Source: an uncultured Blautia sp. (GTDB lineage Bacteria; Bacillota; Clostridia; Lachnospirales; Lachnospiraceae). Taken from it: DNA of 13,831 nucleotides. The notes below the pieces were generated by a model. It searched no databases, was not told where the DNA came from, and worked only from the letters and a program-made list of their open reading frames with translations. Shown piece after piece: positions 6,199 to 12,664 of the stretch; the first letter of the stretch is position 1; each line of letters opens with the position of its first letter. Location: NCBI GenBank assembly GCA_934402155.1, contig CAKRTP010000044.1, forward strand, positions 1 to 13,831, written 5' to 3'. The position numbers were made by a program, and so were the translations under genes.

Positions 6199-6951
6199 TT
6201 ACTGATAACGGCGCAGTTTTACACTGTTCCGTCCTTTTTTGGTCTGTCTGGAAACACCGTCAAAAATAAAACGGCCCTTCCCCCGGACTGATATGATATC
6301 TCCCTCCTTCGGCTCATAGCCATTGGAAGTGATAAGCTTGCCATTTACAAATACCTGCCCGTTCTCGATAAAAGAAACCATACTGCTTCTGGATGCCTGA
6401 AATGCAAGTGCGATCAGTGCATCCAGACGTACAGAAGAACAGGTCCCTGTAATCTGGGCAAACTGAGGTTCCGGATAATGACTGGGATTCTCCACCACAG
6501 ACACTTTCACTGCAGTGTGCCGGATCCTGTCAAGATTGTCAGCAAGATACTCTGCAATCTTGTCATGACAGAAAATCCATGCCGTGTGATCCTGAATCAG
6601 GATGTCTCCGACAACACCCCTCTCGATACCAAGATTTAAGACTGCTCCCAGATAATCTCTATGTCCAAGATCCTCAGAAAATTTCTTTGCTTTCGGCTCC
6701 ACCTTAAGACAGGTGATCGGATATTCCCAGGTAAAAGCAAGAGCATCAGGATGAAAGGCTATCATCTGACGCTCTGCTTGCTCATAACCGCCGAAGCATT
6801 CCGTCATTACACCAGGAATCTGATTCTTTCGGTTGTTTACTATATTCTGTTCGTTTAAATTAAGGAAATCCGAAAATGTGACAATATCTCTCCTGTAGGA
6901 GAGATTTGCCAGTTCCCGGATTCTTTTGATAAAAAATTCTTCTTTTTCCAT
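6199..6951 (-). CDS. ylmH: YlmH, S4-domain RNA-binding protein of the division cluster
   Basis: The 250-residue protein matches YlmH. The N-terminal region carries R-Q-M-I-A-F-H-P at 61-68 and L-G-H-R-D-Y-L-G-A-V-L-N-L-G-I-E-R at 95-111, both typical of the family. An S4 RNA-binding domain occupies about 172-235 (S-S-V-R-L-D-A-L-I-A, then S-R and G-Q-V-F-V-N-G-K). YlmH homologues bind the ribosome or nascent-chain-tRNA complexes and have been linked to ribosome rescue. The gene also belongs to the sepF/divIVA neighbourhood. The start at 6951 follows the sepF stop by 6 bases and has no clear Shine-Dalgarno, so it is probably translated by ribosomes finishing sepF. The basic C-terminus (K-K-G-R-N-S-V-K-L-R-R) suits RNA contact. 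Confidence 0.92.
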   Translation of the reverse strand: MEKEEFFIKRIRELANLSYRRDIVTFSDFLNLNEQNIVNNRKNQIPGVMTECFGGYEQAERQMIAFHPDALAFTWEYPITCLKVEPKAKKFSEDLGHRDYLGAVLNLGIERGVVGDILIQDHTAWIFCHDKIAEYLADNLDRIRHTAVKVSVVENPSHYPEPQFAQITGTCSSVRLDALIALAFQASRSSMVSFIENGQVFVNGKLITSNGYEPKEGDIISVRGKGRFIFDGVSRQTKKGRNSVKLRRYQ

Positions 6952-6957
6952 TGTTTA

Positions 6958-7587
6958 TCAATAACCAGCTCTTACAGACGGGGTGGAAGAGCTTCCCAGA
7001 ATATTCTGAAGATCACCTGTGATATCCACACCTTCTGGTCCGAGAATAAAGATATAGCTGGAAACCTTCTGAAGGCTTCCGCCAAGAGAATAGCATGCAC
7101 CTGATGTAAAATCAATAATTCTCTGTGCAAGCTCAACATCAATTCCCTCCAGATTCAGGACAACTGTAGATCTCTCAACAAGAGTATCTGCGATCTCACG
7201 GGTATCCTCCATAGAAGACGGCTTAATGACACAGACTTCCATGTTTACCGGAAGATTTGATCTCCTGCTGCTTCTCATAGGTGTGATCTTGGAAGAAGTA
7301 CGGACCGGCTTCTCCTGACGAACCGGTGCAGAAGCCTTAAATGCCTGTTTAGGTTCGGCTTTCACTGGTTCTTCATTAATCTCATCCTCGTCGTCATCGA
7401 AGAAATCGTCTTCGTCTTTTTTCTTTCCGAATTTCTGGAAGAATTTCTTTACTGACTTCTCTCCATCCTCTTCATCATCAAGAAAATCGTCTTCTTCGTC
7501 ATCCATGAGATCATCATCTAAGAAATCTTCTTCATCATAATCATCATTCAGCTTTACAACATCCAAAAGTTTATCTAAAACGCCCAT
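6958..7587 (-). CDS. sepF: Cell division protein SepF
   Basis: SepF anchors FtsZ to the membrane and shapes the septum. Residues 1-13 (M-G-V-L-D-K-L-L-D-V-V-K-L) form the membrane-binding amphipathic helix. Residues ~116-197 are the SepF dimer domain, with V-V-L-N-L-E-G-I-D at 142-150, then F-T-S-G-A-C-Y-S-L-G-G at 160-170 and Y-I-F-I-L-G-P at 178-184. Between them lies an unusually long linker (14-115), very rich in Asp/Glu up to ~73, then Pro/Lys/Arg/Ser-rich. The total of 209 residues compares with about 150 in Bacillus. I chose the ATG at 7587, since an in-frame TTG 12 bases upstream falls inside the GGAG ribosome site. It follows ylmE by 14 bases and precedes ylmH by 6, so the three are certainly one operon. 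Confidence 0.95.
   Translation of the reverse strand: MGVLDKLLDVVKLNDDYDEEDFLDDDLMDDEEDDFLDDEEDGEKSVKKFFQKFGKKKDEDDFFDDDEDEINEEPVKAEPKQAFKASAPVRQEKPVRTSSKITPMRSSRRSNLPVNMEVCVIKPSSMEDTREIADTLVERSTVVLNLEGIDVELAQRIIDFTSGACYSLGGSLQKVSSYIFILGPEGVDITGDLQNILGSSSTPSVRAGY
7390..7530 (-). repeat. Three coding copies of an acidic E/D-D-F-L/F-D-D-D/E motif in sepF
   Basis: Within the SepF linker the seven-residue pattern [DE]-D-F-[LF]-D-D-[DE] occurs at residues 20-26 (7510-7530), 33-39 (7471-7491) and 60-66 (7390-7410). The DNA is low-complexity GAT/GAA codon runs, so slippage may have produced or changed the copies. A basic aromatic patch (S-V-K-K-F-F-Q-K-F-G-K-K-K, residues 45-57) sits between copies two and three. 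Confidence 0.6.
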
Positions 7588-7601
7588 CTTATTCTCCAAT
7601 C

Positions 7602-8309
7602 TTATTTGTCCTGTGCCTGTCCCGAATAATCGCGTTCGCCAAATATTCCTGTTCCGACACGCACCATTGTAGCGCCCTCCTGCACGGCAACCTGATAATC
7701 TCCGGTCATACCCATGCTCAAAACGCTCATAGTAACATTATTAATGTTTTTTGCCGCAATGTCAACACTTAATTTTTTTAATTGACGAAAAACCGGCCTG
7801 TTTTCTTCTGGATTTTGTACATAAGGTGCAATTGTCATCAGTCCCTGTATCTTTATATGCGGAAACGCAGCAATAGATTCCACCAGCGGAAGAACTTCTT
7901 CTACTTTAAGGCCAAATTTGGTTTCTTCCTGTGCCACATTGACTTCAAGAAGGATCGGCACACATACATCATGCTTTGCAGCTTCCTGCTCAATCGTCTC
8001 AGCAAGCCTCAGTGAATCAACAGAATGGATCATCGATACCTTGTCCACGATATATTTTACTTTGTTTCTCTGAAGATGTCCGATCATGTGCCACTGAATA
8101 TCATCCGGCAGCTGCGGATACTTGTCTGTGATCTCCTGTACTTTATTTTCACCAAATACTCTGGCACCAGCCTCATAGGCCTCCAAGAGCATGGAAACAG
8201 GTTTGGTCTTGCTGACAGCAATCAGCGTTACTTCCTCTGGATCACGCCCAACTGCCTCACATGCCTTTTGGATATTTTTTCTGACCTGATTCAGGTTCTC
8301 TGTTATCAT
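7602..8309 (-). CDS. ylmE: YggS/YlmE-family pyridoxal-phosphate homeostasis protein
   Basis: This is a single-domain PLP-binding TIM-barrel protein of the PLPBP family. It carries PLP and keeps B6 vitamers and some amino-acid pools balanced, with no known enzymatic reaction. The 235-residue length is typical. The PLP-linking lysine is most likely Lys34 in A-V-S-K-T-K-P. V-F-G-E-N-K-V-Q-E, W-H-M-I-G-H-L-Q-R-N-K, H-S-V-D-S and G-L-M-T-I-A-P-Y follow in family order. L-S-M-G-M-T-G-D-Y and V-R-V-G-T-G-I-F-G near the C-terminus bind the phosphate. AAAGGAGG precedes the ATG by 9 bases. It is the second gene of the operon, 30 bases after the HlyD-like gene and 14 before sepF, the usual ylmE-sepF order of Firmicutes. 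Confidence 0.95.
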   Translation of the reverse strand: MITENLNQVRKNIQKACEAVGRDPEEVTLIAVSKTKPVSMLLEAYEAGARVFGENKVQEITDKYPQLPDDIQWHMIGHLQRNKVKYIVDKVSMIHSVDSLRLAETIEQEAAKHDVCVPILLEVNVAQEETKFGLKVEEVLPLVESIAAFPHIKIQGLMTIAPYVQNPEENRPVFRQLKKLSVDIAAKNINNVTMSVLSMGMTGDYQVAVQEGATMVRVGTGIFGERDYSGQAQDK

Positions 8310-8339
8310 AAATATCTGCCTCCTTTAATCTGCACAGAT

Positions 8340-9737
8340 TTAATATAAAATCTCCTGTTCATTTACCTTATCGGCATTCCTTACTATATGATCATATCTT
8401 GAAAGTCCATAACGTGTCTCCCTGGATACGACAGCATATTCCTCATTCTGATCCCGGATCTCAATCCGTCGAAATACCGCATACCCCTGGTTGATACAGT
8501 ATGTTCCCTCCAGAACACCAACTTCCTTTATCACATATTTACTCTGATCCTTGGGATTGACTGCCACATTTCCCTCTTTGAAATTCTTCATATCAATATA
8601 GTAGATACTCTCCAAAGTTCCCTCGTCATCTGTTTCCACCTTGTCCTCTCCATAGATCGTAGCTTTTACAAAAGTCTGAGAAGCATTTCCGTTCTTATCC
8701 GTACTCTGGAGCATAAGCCCGACTTCCTGATTATCATTTGTGGTCAGGTATTCTTCCGGAACCTTGTAGAATTCCTTTGTTACAACTGAGGACAGTGGGA
8801 TCTTAAGACCTGTGACCGTATTTGTTACAAGTTCAATTTCAAGAAAACGATCTGCCGCATAACGGATCAGTCCCTTGTTGAAATCTATTTTGCCATATTT
8901 TGCCTTATCGATCTCCACAATACTGAAATCTCCGCTCTGTGTCATTCCATCCTTCAGAAATTTGACACGGACAGAAGTACGGTCTTTCAGTTTTACTGCC
9001 TGCTTGCCGCTCAGAGGGATCAGAACGCTCCATCTCTCATCTGTTACCAGGGTATACATATTATCACCTGCATTTACAGTTCCCTGATTTTTGAGATCTG
9101 TCTCCTGGTAGGAATTTTGATCAAAATCCTGCGCCGTCAGACTGTCCAGGGTCTTATTCTCATATCCATCTATACAATACAAAACAATGCCATCCGTATC
9201 TGCCTTATTAAGTGTCTGACCCGCATAGGATACTGAACCGGTGGAACTTTCCGGTGCATCTGCATACTGAAGGATATCCCCCTCCAGTTCATACTTAAAA
9301 CTATATGTATTATTAAAATTGCTGGAATTGAAACTCTTTGAAAAACTCAGCATATTGTTACGTATCTGCGACATTTGTTCTGTGCTCAGCTGTGCAGGAC
9401 TCTCTGTCGGCTGTGTACTGCTGATCCCGTAGACAACGCCATTGGCATTGATCTTGGTTCCCTCTCTCGCGTAATAGCTCACATATCCGCTGCTCTCTGC
9501 CTGATGGACAGATTCTTCTCTGAGCGCAAGTCCTGTATAAGTTTCATTTCTTGATAAAGGTCCCGAAATGACCAGATAAGATTCAATATTTGCAGATGTC
9601 AGATAAAGCACTGCACTGAACAGCATATAAATTAATAGACAGCCAAACAACATGGTACCAATATTCAGTCCAAATATCTTTCGTACTCTGGCCAGCGGGC
9701 CTGGTTGATTTCCGGAATTTTTCTGATTATCAGGCAA
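8340..9737 (-). CDS. HlyD-like single-pass membrane protein heading the division operon
   Basis: The 465-residue protein has a short basic cytoplasmic N-terminus, one membrane segment at about 26-48, and a large outer part. Just after the membrane, residues ~68-105 (from T-G-L-A-L-R-E-E to N-G-V-V-Y-G-I) look like half of a lipoyl/barrel-sandwich hairpin, as in HlyD-type membrane fusion proteins. A Ser/Asn-rich region at ~106-165 interrupts it. The C-terminal third is beta-rich with a barrel-like end. No transporter gene is adjacent, so the efflux-adaptor label may mislead; a role in envelope or division is possible. The start is TTG at 9737: AGGAGG lies 7 bases before it, and a TTG at 9758 would put that site inside the gene. 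It is first in the operon, divergent from lexA. Confidence 0.75.
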   Translation of the reverse strand: MPDNQKNSGNQPGPLARVRKIFGLNIGTMLFGCLLIYMLFSAVLYLTSANIESYLVISGPLSRNETYTGLALREESVHQAESSGYVSYYAREGTKINANGVVYGISSTQPTESPAQLSTEQMSQIRNNMLSFSKSFNSSNFNNTYSFKYELEGDILQYADAPESSTGSVSYAGQTLNKADTDGIVLYCIDGYENKTLDSLTAQDFDQNSYQETDLKNQGTVNAGDNMYTLVTDERWSVLIPLSGKQAVKLKDRTSVRVKFLKDGMTQSGDFSIVEIDKAKYGKIDFNKGLIRYAADRFLEIELVTNTVTGLKIPLSSVVTKEFYKVPEEYLTTNDNQEVGLMLQSTDKNGNASQTFVKATIYGEDKVETDDEGTLESIYYIDMKNFKEGNVAVNPKDQSKYVIKEVGVLEGTYCINQGYAVFRRIEIRDQNEEYAVVSRETRYGLSRYDHIVRNADKVNEQEILY

Positions 9738-9781
9738 AAAAATGCCTCCTTTATACAAATCTTTATATTTTATACCCAGCT

Positions 9782-9810
9782 ATTGTACCATTTTCCTCCC
9801 ATGATGACAA
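9782..9810 (-). promoter_or_regulatory. Predicted main promoter of the HlyD-like/ylmE-sepF-ylmH-aroB-lspA-rluD operon
   Basis: On the minus strand TTGTCA (9810-9805) and TACAAT (9787-9782) are separated by 17 bases, with an extended -10 TG (TGGTACAAT). Transcription should start near 9775, leaving a leader of about 40 bases to the TTG start. No other promoter as good was seen before rluD, and all gaps in the operon are 30 bases or less, so this is probably the main promoter for seven genes. Confidence 0.7.
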
Positions 9811-9891
9811 GAAAAAGCCAACAATTTCTTGTACGCCGGTTTATTCACGACAGCAGGCAGATTTTCGCTGACTGTTCACAGCAACCATTTT

Positions 9892-9918
9892 CGAACGTAT
9901 TTTCCGAATATCTGTTTG
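9892..9918. promoter_or_regulatory. Two adjacent LexA (SOS) box-like sites upstream of lexA
   Basis: The Gram-positive LexA box is close to CGAACnnnnGTTYG. CGAATATCTGTTTG at 9905-9918 matches nearly every position and overlaps the -35 box of the lexA promoter. CGAACGTATTTTCC at 9892-9905 has a perfect left half and a weaker right half, and touches the first. Their placement on the promoter fits LexA repressing its own gene. LexA binding is inferred, not shown. Confidence 0.7.
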
Positions 9919-9944
9919 CTATTTTGTGCAGAATATGTTATACT
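9916..9944 (+). promoter_or_regulatory. Predicted lexA promoter (extended -10)
   Basis: TTGCTA (9916-9921) and TATACT (9939-9944) are 17 bases apart, with TG one base before the -10 box. The -35 box overlaps the last three bases of the LexA-box-like site at 9905-9918, so bound LexA would block polymerase. The leader is about 38 bases and ends in GGAGG 7 bases before the lexA ATG. Confidence 0.65.
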
Positions 9945-9988
9945 ACATTTATATATAGAAAAAGCAGCGTGAACCCGGAGGTATATTT

Positions 9989-10609
9989 ATGGCTTATGGC
10001 AGAATCAGCAGTAAACAGCAGGAGATTCTGGATTACATCAAAAATGAGATCCTGAACAGAGGCTTCCCTCCTGCCGTAAGAGAAATTTGTGAAGCAGTCC
10101 ATCTGAAATCCACTTCTTCCGTACATTCCCATCTGGAAGCCCTCGAAAAAAACGGCTATATCCGCAGAGACGCAACCAAACCCAGAGCGATCGAGATTAT
10201 TGATGATAATTTCAATCTTGTCCGCAGAGAGGTTGTCAATGTACCTCTCGTTGGTACTGTTGCAGCAGGACAGCCAATCCTCGCAGTAGAGAATATTGAG
10301 ACTTATTTTCCTGTTCCGGCAGAATTTATGCCTAATGAACAGAGTTTTATGCTCCGCGTCAAGGGAGACAGTATGATCAATGCCGGAATCTTTGACGGGG
10401 ATCAGGTACTTGTCAAACAGCAGAATTCCGCAGAGAACGGTGATATCGTAGTAGCTCTCGTTGAGGACTCTGCCACCGTCAAAACCTTTTACAAAGAAGA
10501 CGGATACTACCGTCTTCAGCCGGAGAATGATTACATGGATCCTATCCTGGTGCAGGATAACCTTCAGATCCTCGGCAAGGTTTTTGGTGTATTTCGTTTC
10601 TTTCAGTAA
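9989..10609 (+). CDS. lexA: SOS repressor LexA
   Basis: LexA represses DNA-damage genes and cuts itself when RecA filaments form. The 206-residue protein has an N-terminal winged helix-turn-helix (about 1-70, with R-E-I-C-E-A-V and [12 protein letters not shown]) and a C-terminal S24-type protease domain. The self-cleavage site is Ala93-Gly94 in V-A-A-G-Q-P. The catalytic pair is Ser128 (K-G-D-S-M-I) and Lys165 (A-T-V-K-T-F), 37 residues apart as in E. coli LexA. The ATG follows GGAGG by 7 bases. It is the only plus-strand gene here and diverges from the division operon. LexA-box-like sites on its promoter indicate autoregulation. All key residues are intact. Confidence 0.97.
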   Translation: MAYGRISSKQQEILDYIKNEILNRGFPPAVREICEAVHLKSTSSVHSHLEALEKNGYIRRDATKPRAIEIIDDNFNLVRREVVNVPLVGTVAAGQPILAVENIETYFPVPAEFMPNEQSFMLRVKGDSMINAGIFDGDQVLVKQQNSAENGDIVVALVEDSATVKTFYKEDGYYRLQPENDYMDPILVQDNLQILGKVFGVFRFFQ

Positions 10610-10623
10610 TCTTTTTATTAAAA

Positions 10624-10655
10624 TAAGTCCCTTGTCTTTTCAGACAAGGGACTTA
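10624..10655. terminator. Bidirectional terminator between lexA and rsfS
   Basis: TAAGTCCCTTGTCT (10624-10637) pairs perfectly over 14 bp with AGACAAGGGACTTA (10642-10655) around a TTTC loop. It is followed on the plus strand by CTTATTTATCTTTTT and on the minus strand by TTTTAATAAAAAG. It lies 15 bases after the lexA stop and 42 bases past the end of rsfS, so it can end both convergent transcripts. The tract is better on the lexA side. Confidence 0.88.
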
Positions 10656-10696
10656 CTTATTTATCTTTTTGATTTACATAATATTTTTATGGTAAA

Positions 10697-11053
10697 TTAT
10701 TTTAAAAATTCTTCTGCATCAATTTCTTTTCCATCTCTCCAGATTCTCTCCAGATCATAGAAAAGACGGTTTTCTTCATCAAATACATGAATGATCAGAT
10801 CGCCATAATCCATAAGGATCCAGCTGGAACCTCTTGTTCCTTCAACCTGCTTCGGCTCATAGCCTGCACGTCCAAGCTGTTCTTCTACGTTGTCTACCAT
10901 TGCCTGTACCTGATTTAAATTGCTTCCGCTGGCGATCACAAAGTAATCTGCGATCACTGAAACTTCATGAATGTCAATTACTTTGATATCCAGTGCCTTC
11001 TTTTCATCCATTGCTTTGCAGGCAAGACGTACCATTTCCAGTTCTTTACTCAT
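10697..11053 (-). CDS. rsfS: Ribosomal silencing factor RsfS
   Basis: RsfS binds ribosomal protein L14 on the 50S subunit and blocks joining with 30S, slowing translation in starvation and helping assembly. The 118-residue product is the usual size. Family segments are I-A-D-Y-F-V-I-A-S-G-S-N near 34-45, G-S-S-W-I-L-M-D-Y-G-D near 75-85, and F-Y-D-L-E-R-I-W near 98-105. I chose the ATG at 11053, with AAAGGAA 7 bases upstream. The frame stays open to an ATG at 11170, but that would overlap the nadD-yqeK end by about 100 bases and add a 39-residue extension unlike the family. The spacing to nadD-yqeK is 19 bases. Fourth and last gene of the obgE operon in this window. Confidence 0.95.
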   Translation of the reverse strand: MSKELEMVRLACKAMDEKKALDIKVIDIHEVSVIADYFVIASGSNLNQVQAMVDNVEEQLGRAGYEPKQVEGTRGSSWILMDYGDLIIHVFDEENRLFYDLERIWRDGKEIDAEEFLK

Positions 11054-11072
11054 ATATCTATTCCTTTCTGCA

Positions 11073-12341
11073 TCAGGCCTGAATCTCTCCCTGCCTGGTG
11101 TTATGCAACTTGCTGTAATATTCAAATGCCTCTTTTGTTGCAGCATCAACATCCTTCGGATTTTCCTCAAGATAAGAAAGAGTATCTTTTAAGATCTCAT
11201 ACATACACTCATCCAGATCCTCAAAAGCAAGCTTTCTTATCTTTGTAAGGTTTGGTGCCTTATTTCTTGCAGGTTCAATATAATCTGCAATATATACGAT
11301 CTTTTCCAGAAGAGACATTTCCGGTTTTCCTGTTGTATGATAGGTAATAGAAGAAAGAATCTCTTTGTTTCTGATCCCATATTTGACTTCTGCGACATAA
11401 GCCCCTAATTTTGCATGAAGAAGAAACGGATGTGATTTTTCAAATTCTGTAACCGGTATCTTATGTTCTTCGCATACTTTAAGTTTCTTCTTATTTGGAA
11501 TGCATTTGGCACTGTCATGAAGAAGTCCTGCCGCCTGAGCGTCTTTGAGGTCATACCCATGAACCATTGCCAGAGAAGCGCAGGTGTACATCACGCCAAG
11601 CGTATGTGCGTACCTGTCTTCATCAAGATATTTCGCCAGTTTTTTCTGCATTTTTATGAAATCATAATCTTCCATCTTCTCGTTCTCTCCCTCTGTCGGA
11701 TCCAGATAAGGATTCATCCTGGACAGATGATACATCTGATTTTTCTCGATGTAATCTACAACTGCATCCGGTATATAGTAATGAATACTCCTGCCCTCCT
11801 GATGCCACTGGCGCAGCAGCTGGCTGGATATGTCAATGTTCAGAGTATTCAGACGTATAAAACATCCTCCATACTGTCTGGAAAGATATGTCATTTCCTG
11901 ATCCAGATTCTTTACAGGTATATGATCCCTTGTGGCAACTACGATCGTGCATGCCTTGCAGATCCTCGTCGGCTCCATCCATGTGGTAAAATTATACAAA
12001 GAATCTGCACCAATGATAAAATAATAGTCTGTATCCGGATTTTGCTCCCTGAGTCTTTCCAGAGTGCGATAGGTATAAGTGAATCCCTCTGCATTCATTT
12101 CTTCCAGCGAAAGTTCAAAGTGTGGATTTCCCTCTATCGCCAGCTTCACCATCTCAACTCTCTGTTCGTCGCTTGCTCTTCCCTCACGATTCCGTTTATG
12201 CGGTGGATTGCCGGCCGGCATAAACAGAATCTTATCAAGCCCAAGCTGCTCATAAGCTTTTTCTCCAAGAATCAGATGTCCGACATGGATAGGATCAAAA
12301 GTTCCTCCCATAATACCGATTTTTTTTCGTCTGTTCTCCAT
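11073..12341 (-). CDS. nadD-yqeK: Fused NadD adenylyltransferase and YqeK HD-domain phosphohydrolase
   Basis: Two enzymes that are separate neighbours in Bacillus are one 422-residue chain here. Residues ~6-205 are NadD, which makes nicotinate adenine dinucleotide from nicotinate mononucleotide and ATP: G-G-T-F-D-P-I-H-V-G-H at 12-22, N-P-P-H-K at 45-49 and I-S-S-Q-L-L-R at 171-177. Residues ~225-415 are a YqeK-type HD domain, a family known to hydrolyse diadenosine tetraphosphate. Likely metal ligands are His246, the H-D pair 275-276, His304 or His309, His335 and Asp353 (Y-I-A-D-Y-I-E-P-A-R). A charged linker at ~206-224 joins them with no stop or frameshift. GGGAGG precedes the ATG by 7 bases. 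Both halves look active. It follows yhbY by 18 bases. Confidence 0.95.
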   Translation of the reverse strand: MENRRKKIGIMGGTFDPIHVGHLILGEKAYEQLGLDKILFMPAGNPPHKRNREGRASDEQRVEMVKLAIEGNPHFELSLEEMNAEGFTYTYRTLERLREQNPDTDYYFIIGADSLYNFTTWMEPTRICKACTIVVATRDHIPVKNLDQEMTYLSRQYGGCFIRLNTLNIDISSQLLRQWHQEGRSIHYYIPDAVVDYIEKNQMYHLSRMNPYLDPTEGENEKMEDYDFIKMQKKLAKYLDEDRYAHTLGVMYTCASLAMVHGYDLKDAQAAGLLHDSAKCIPNKKKLKVCEEHKIPVTEFEKSHPFLLHAKLGAYVAEVKYGIRNKEILSSITYHTTGKPEMSLLEKIVYIADYIEPARNKAPNLTKIRKLAFEDLDECMYEILKDTLSYLEENPKDVDAATKEAFEYYSKLHNTRQGEIQA

Positions 12342-12359
12342 ATTTCTTCCTCCCAGGAA

Positions 12360-12650
12360 TTACGGAAGAATGATTTTTTTCTTTTCCTTTTTGCCCTCAC
12401 GGTACAGAACGATCTTTCTTCCGATCACCTGTACAACCTGGGCATGCGTTCTCTCTGCAAGAACTTCTGCCATCTGACGCGGATCATCCAGGCAGTTCTG
12501 AAGCACGCTGATCTTGATCAGTTCTCTTGCTGCAAGTGCTTCATCAACAGCTGCTGTATTTTCCGGTGTAACAGAGCCTTTGCCAAGCTGCATGATCGGT
12601 TCCATTTTCATTGCAAGACCTTTCAGGTATGCTCTCTGTTTACTTGTCAT
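12360..12650 (-). CDS. yhbY: CRM-domain ribosome assembly RNA-binding protein YhbY
   Basis: A single CRM domain protein of 96 residues that binds pre-50S particles. It starts M-T-S-K-Q-R-A-Y-L-K-G-L-A, the standard beginning of the family. The G-x-x-G loop is L-G-K-G-S-V-T at 22-28, followed by E-L-I-K-I-S-V-L around 43-50 and G-R-K-I-V-L-Y-R at 77-84, with a Lys-rich tail. The ATG at 12650 follows AAAGG by 9 bases. It lies 14 bases after obgE and 18 before nadD-yqeK, and this order is usual in Clostridia. The expected role is assembly of the large ribosomal subunit beside ObgE and RsfS. Confidence 0.95.
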   Translation of the reverse strand: MTSKQRAYLKGLAMKMEPIMQLGKGSVTPENTAAVDEALAARELIKISVLQNCLDDPRQMAEVLAERTHAQVVQVIGRKIVLYREGKKEKKKIILP

Positions 12651-12664
12651 AATTTCAGACCTTT

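Noticed and set aside
8340..9737. Efflux adaptor of an antibiotic export system
   Set aside because: No transporter partner, no second half of a typical adaptor coiled coil, and the gene is in a division operon. Only the HlyD-like label is kept.
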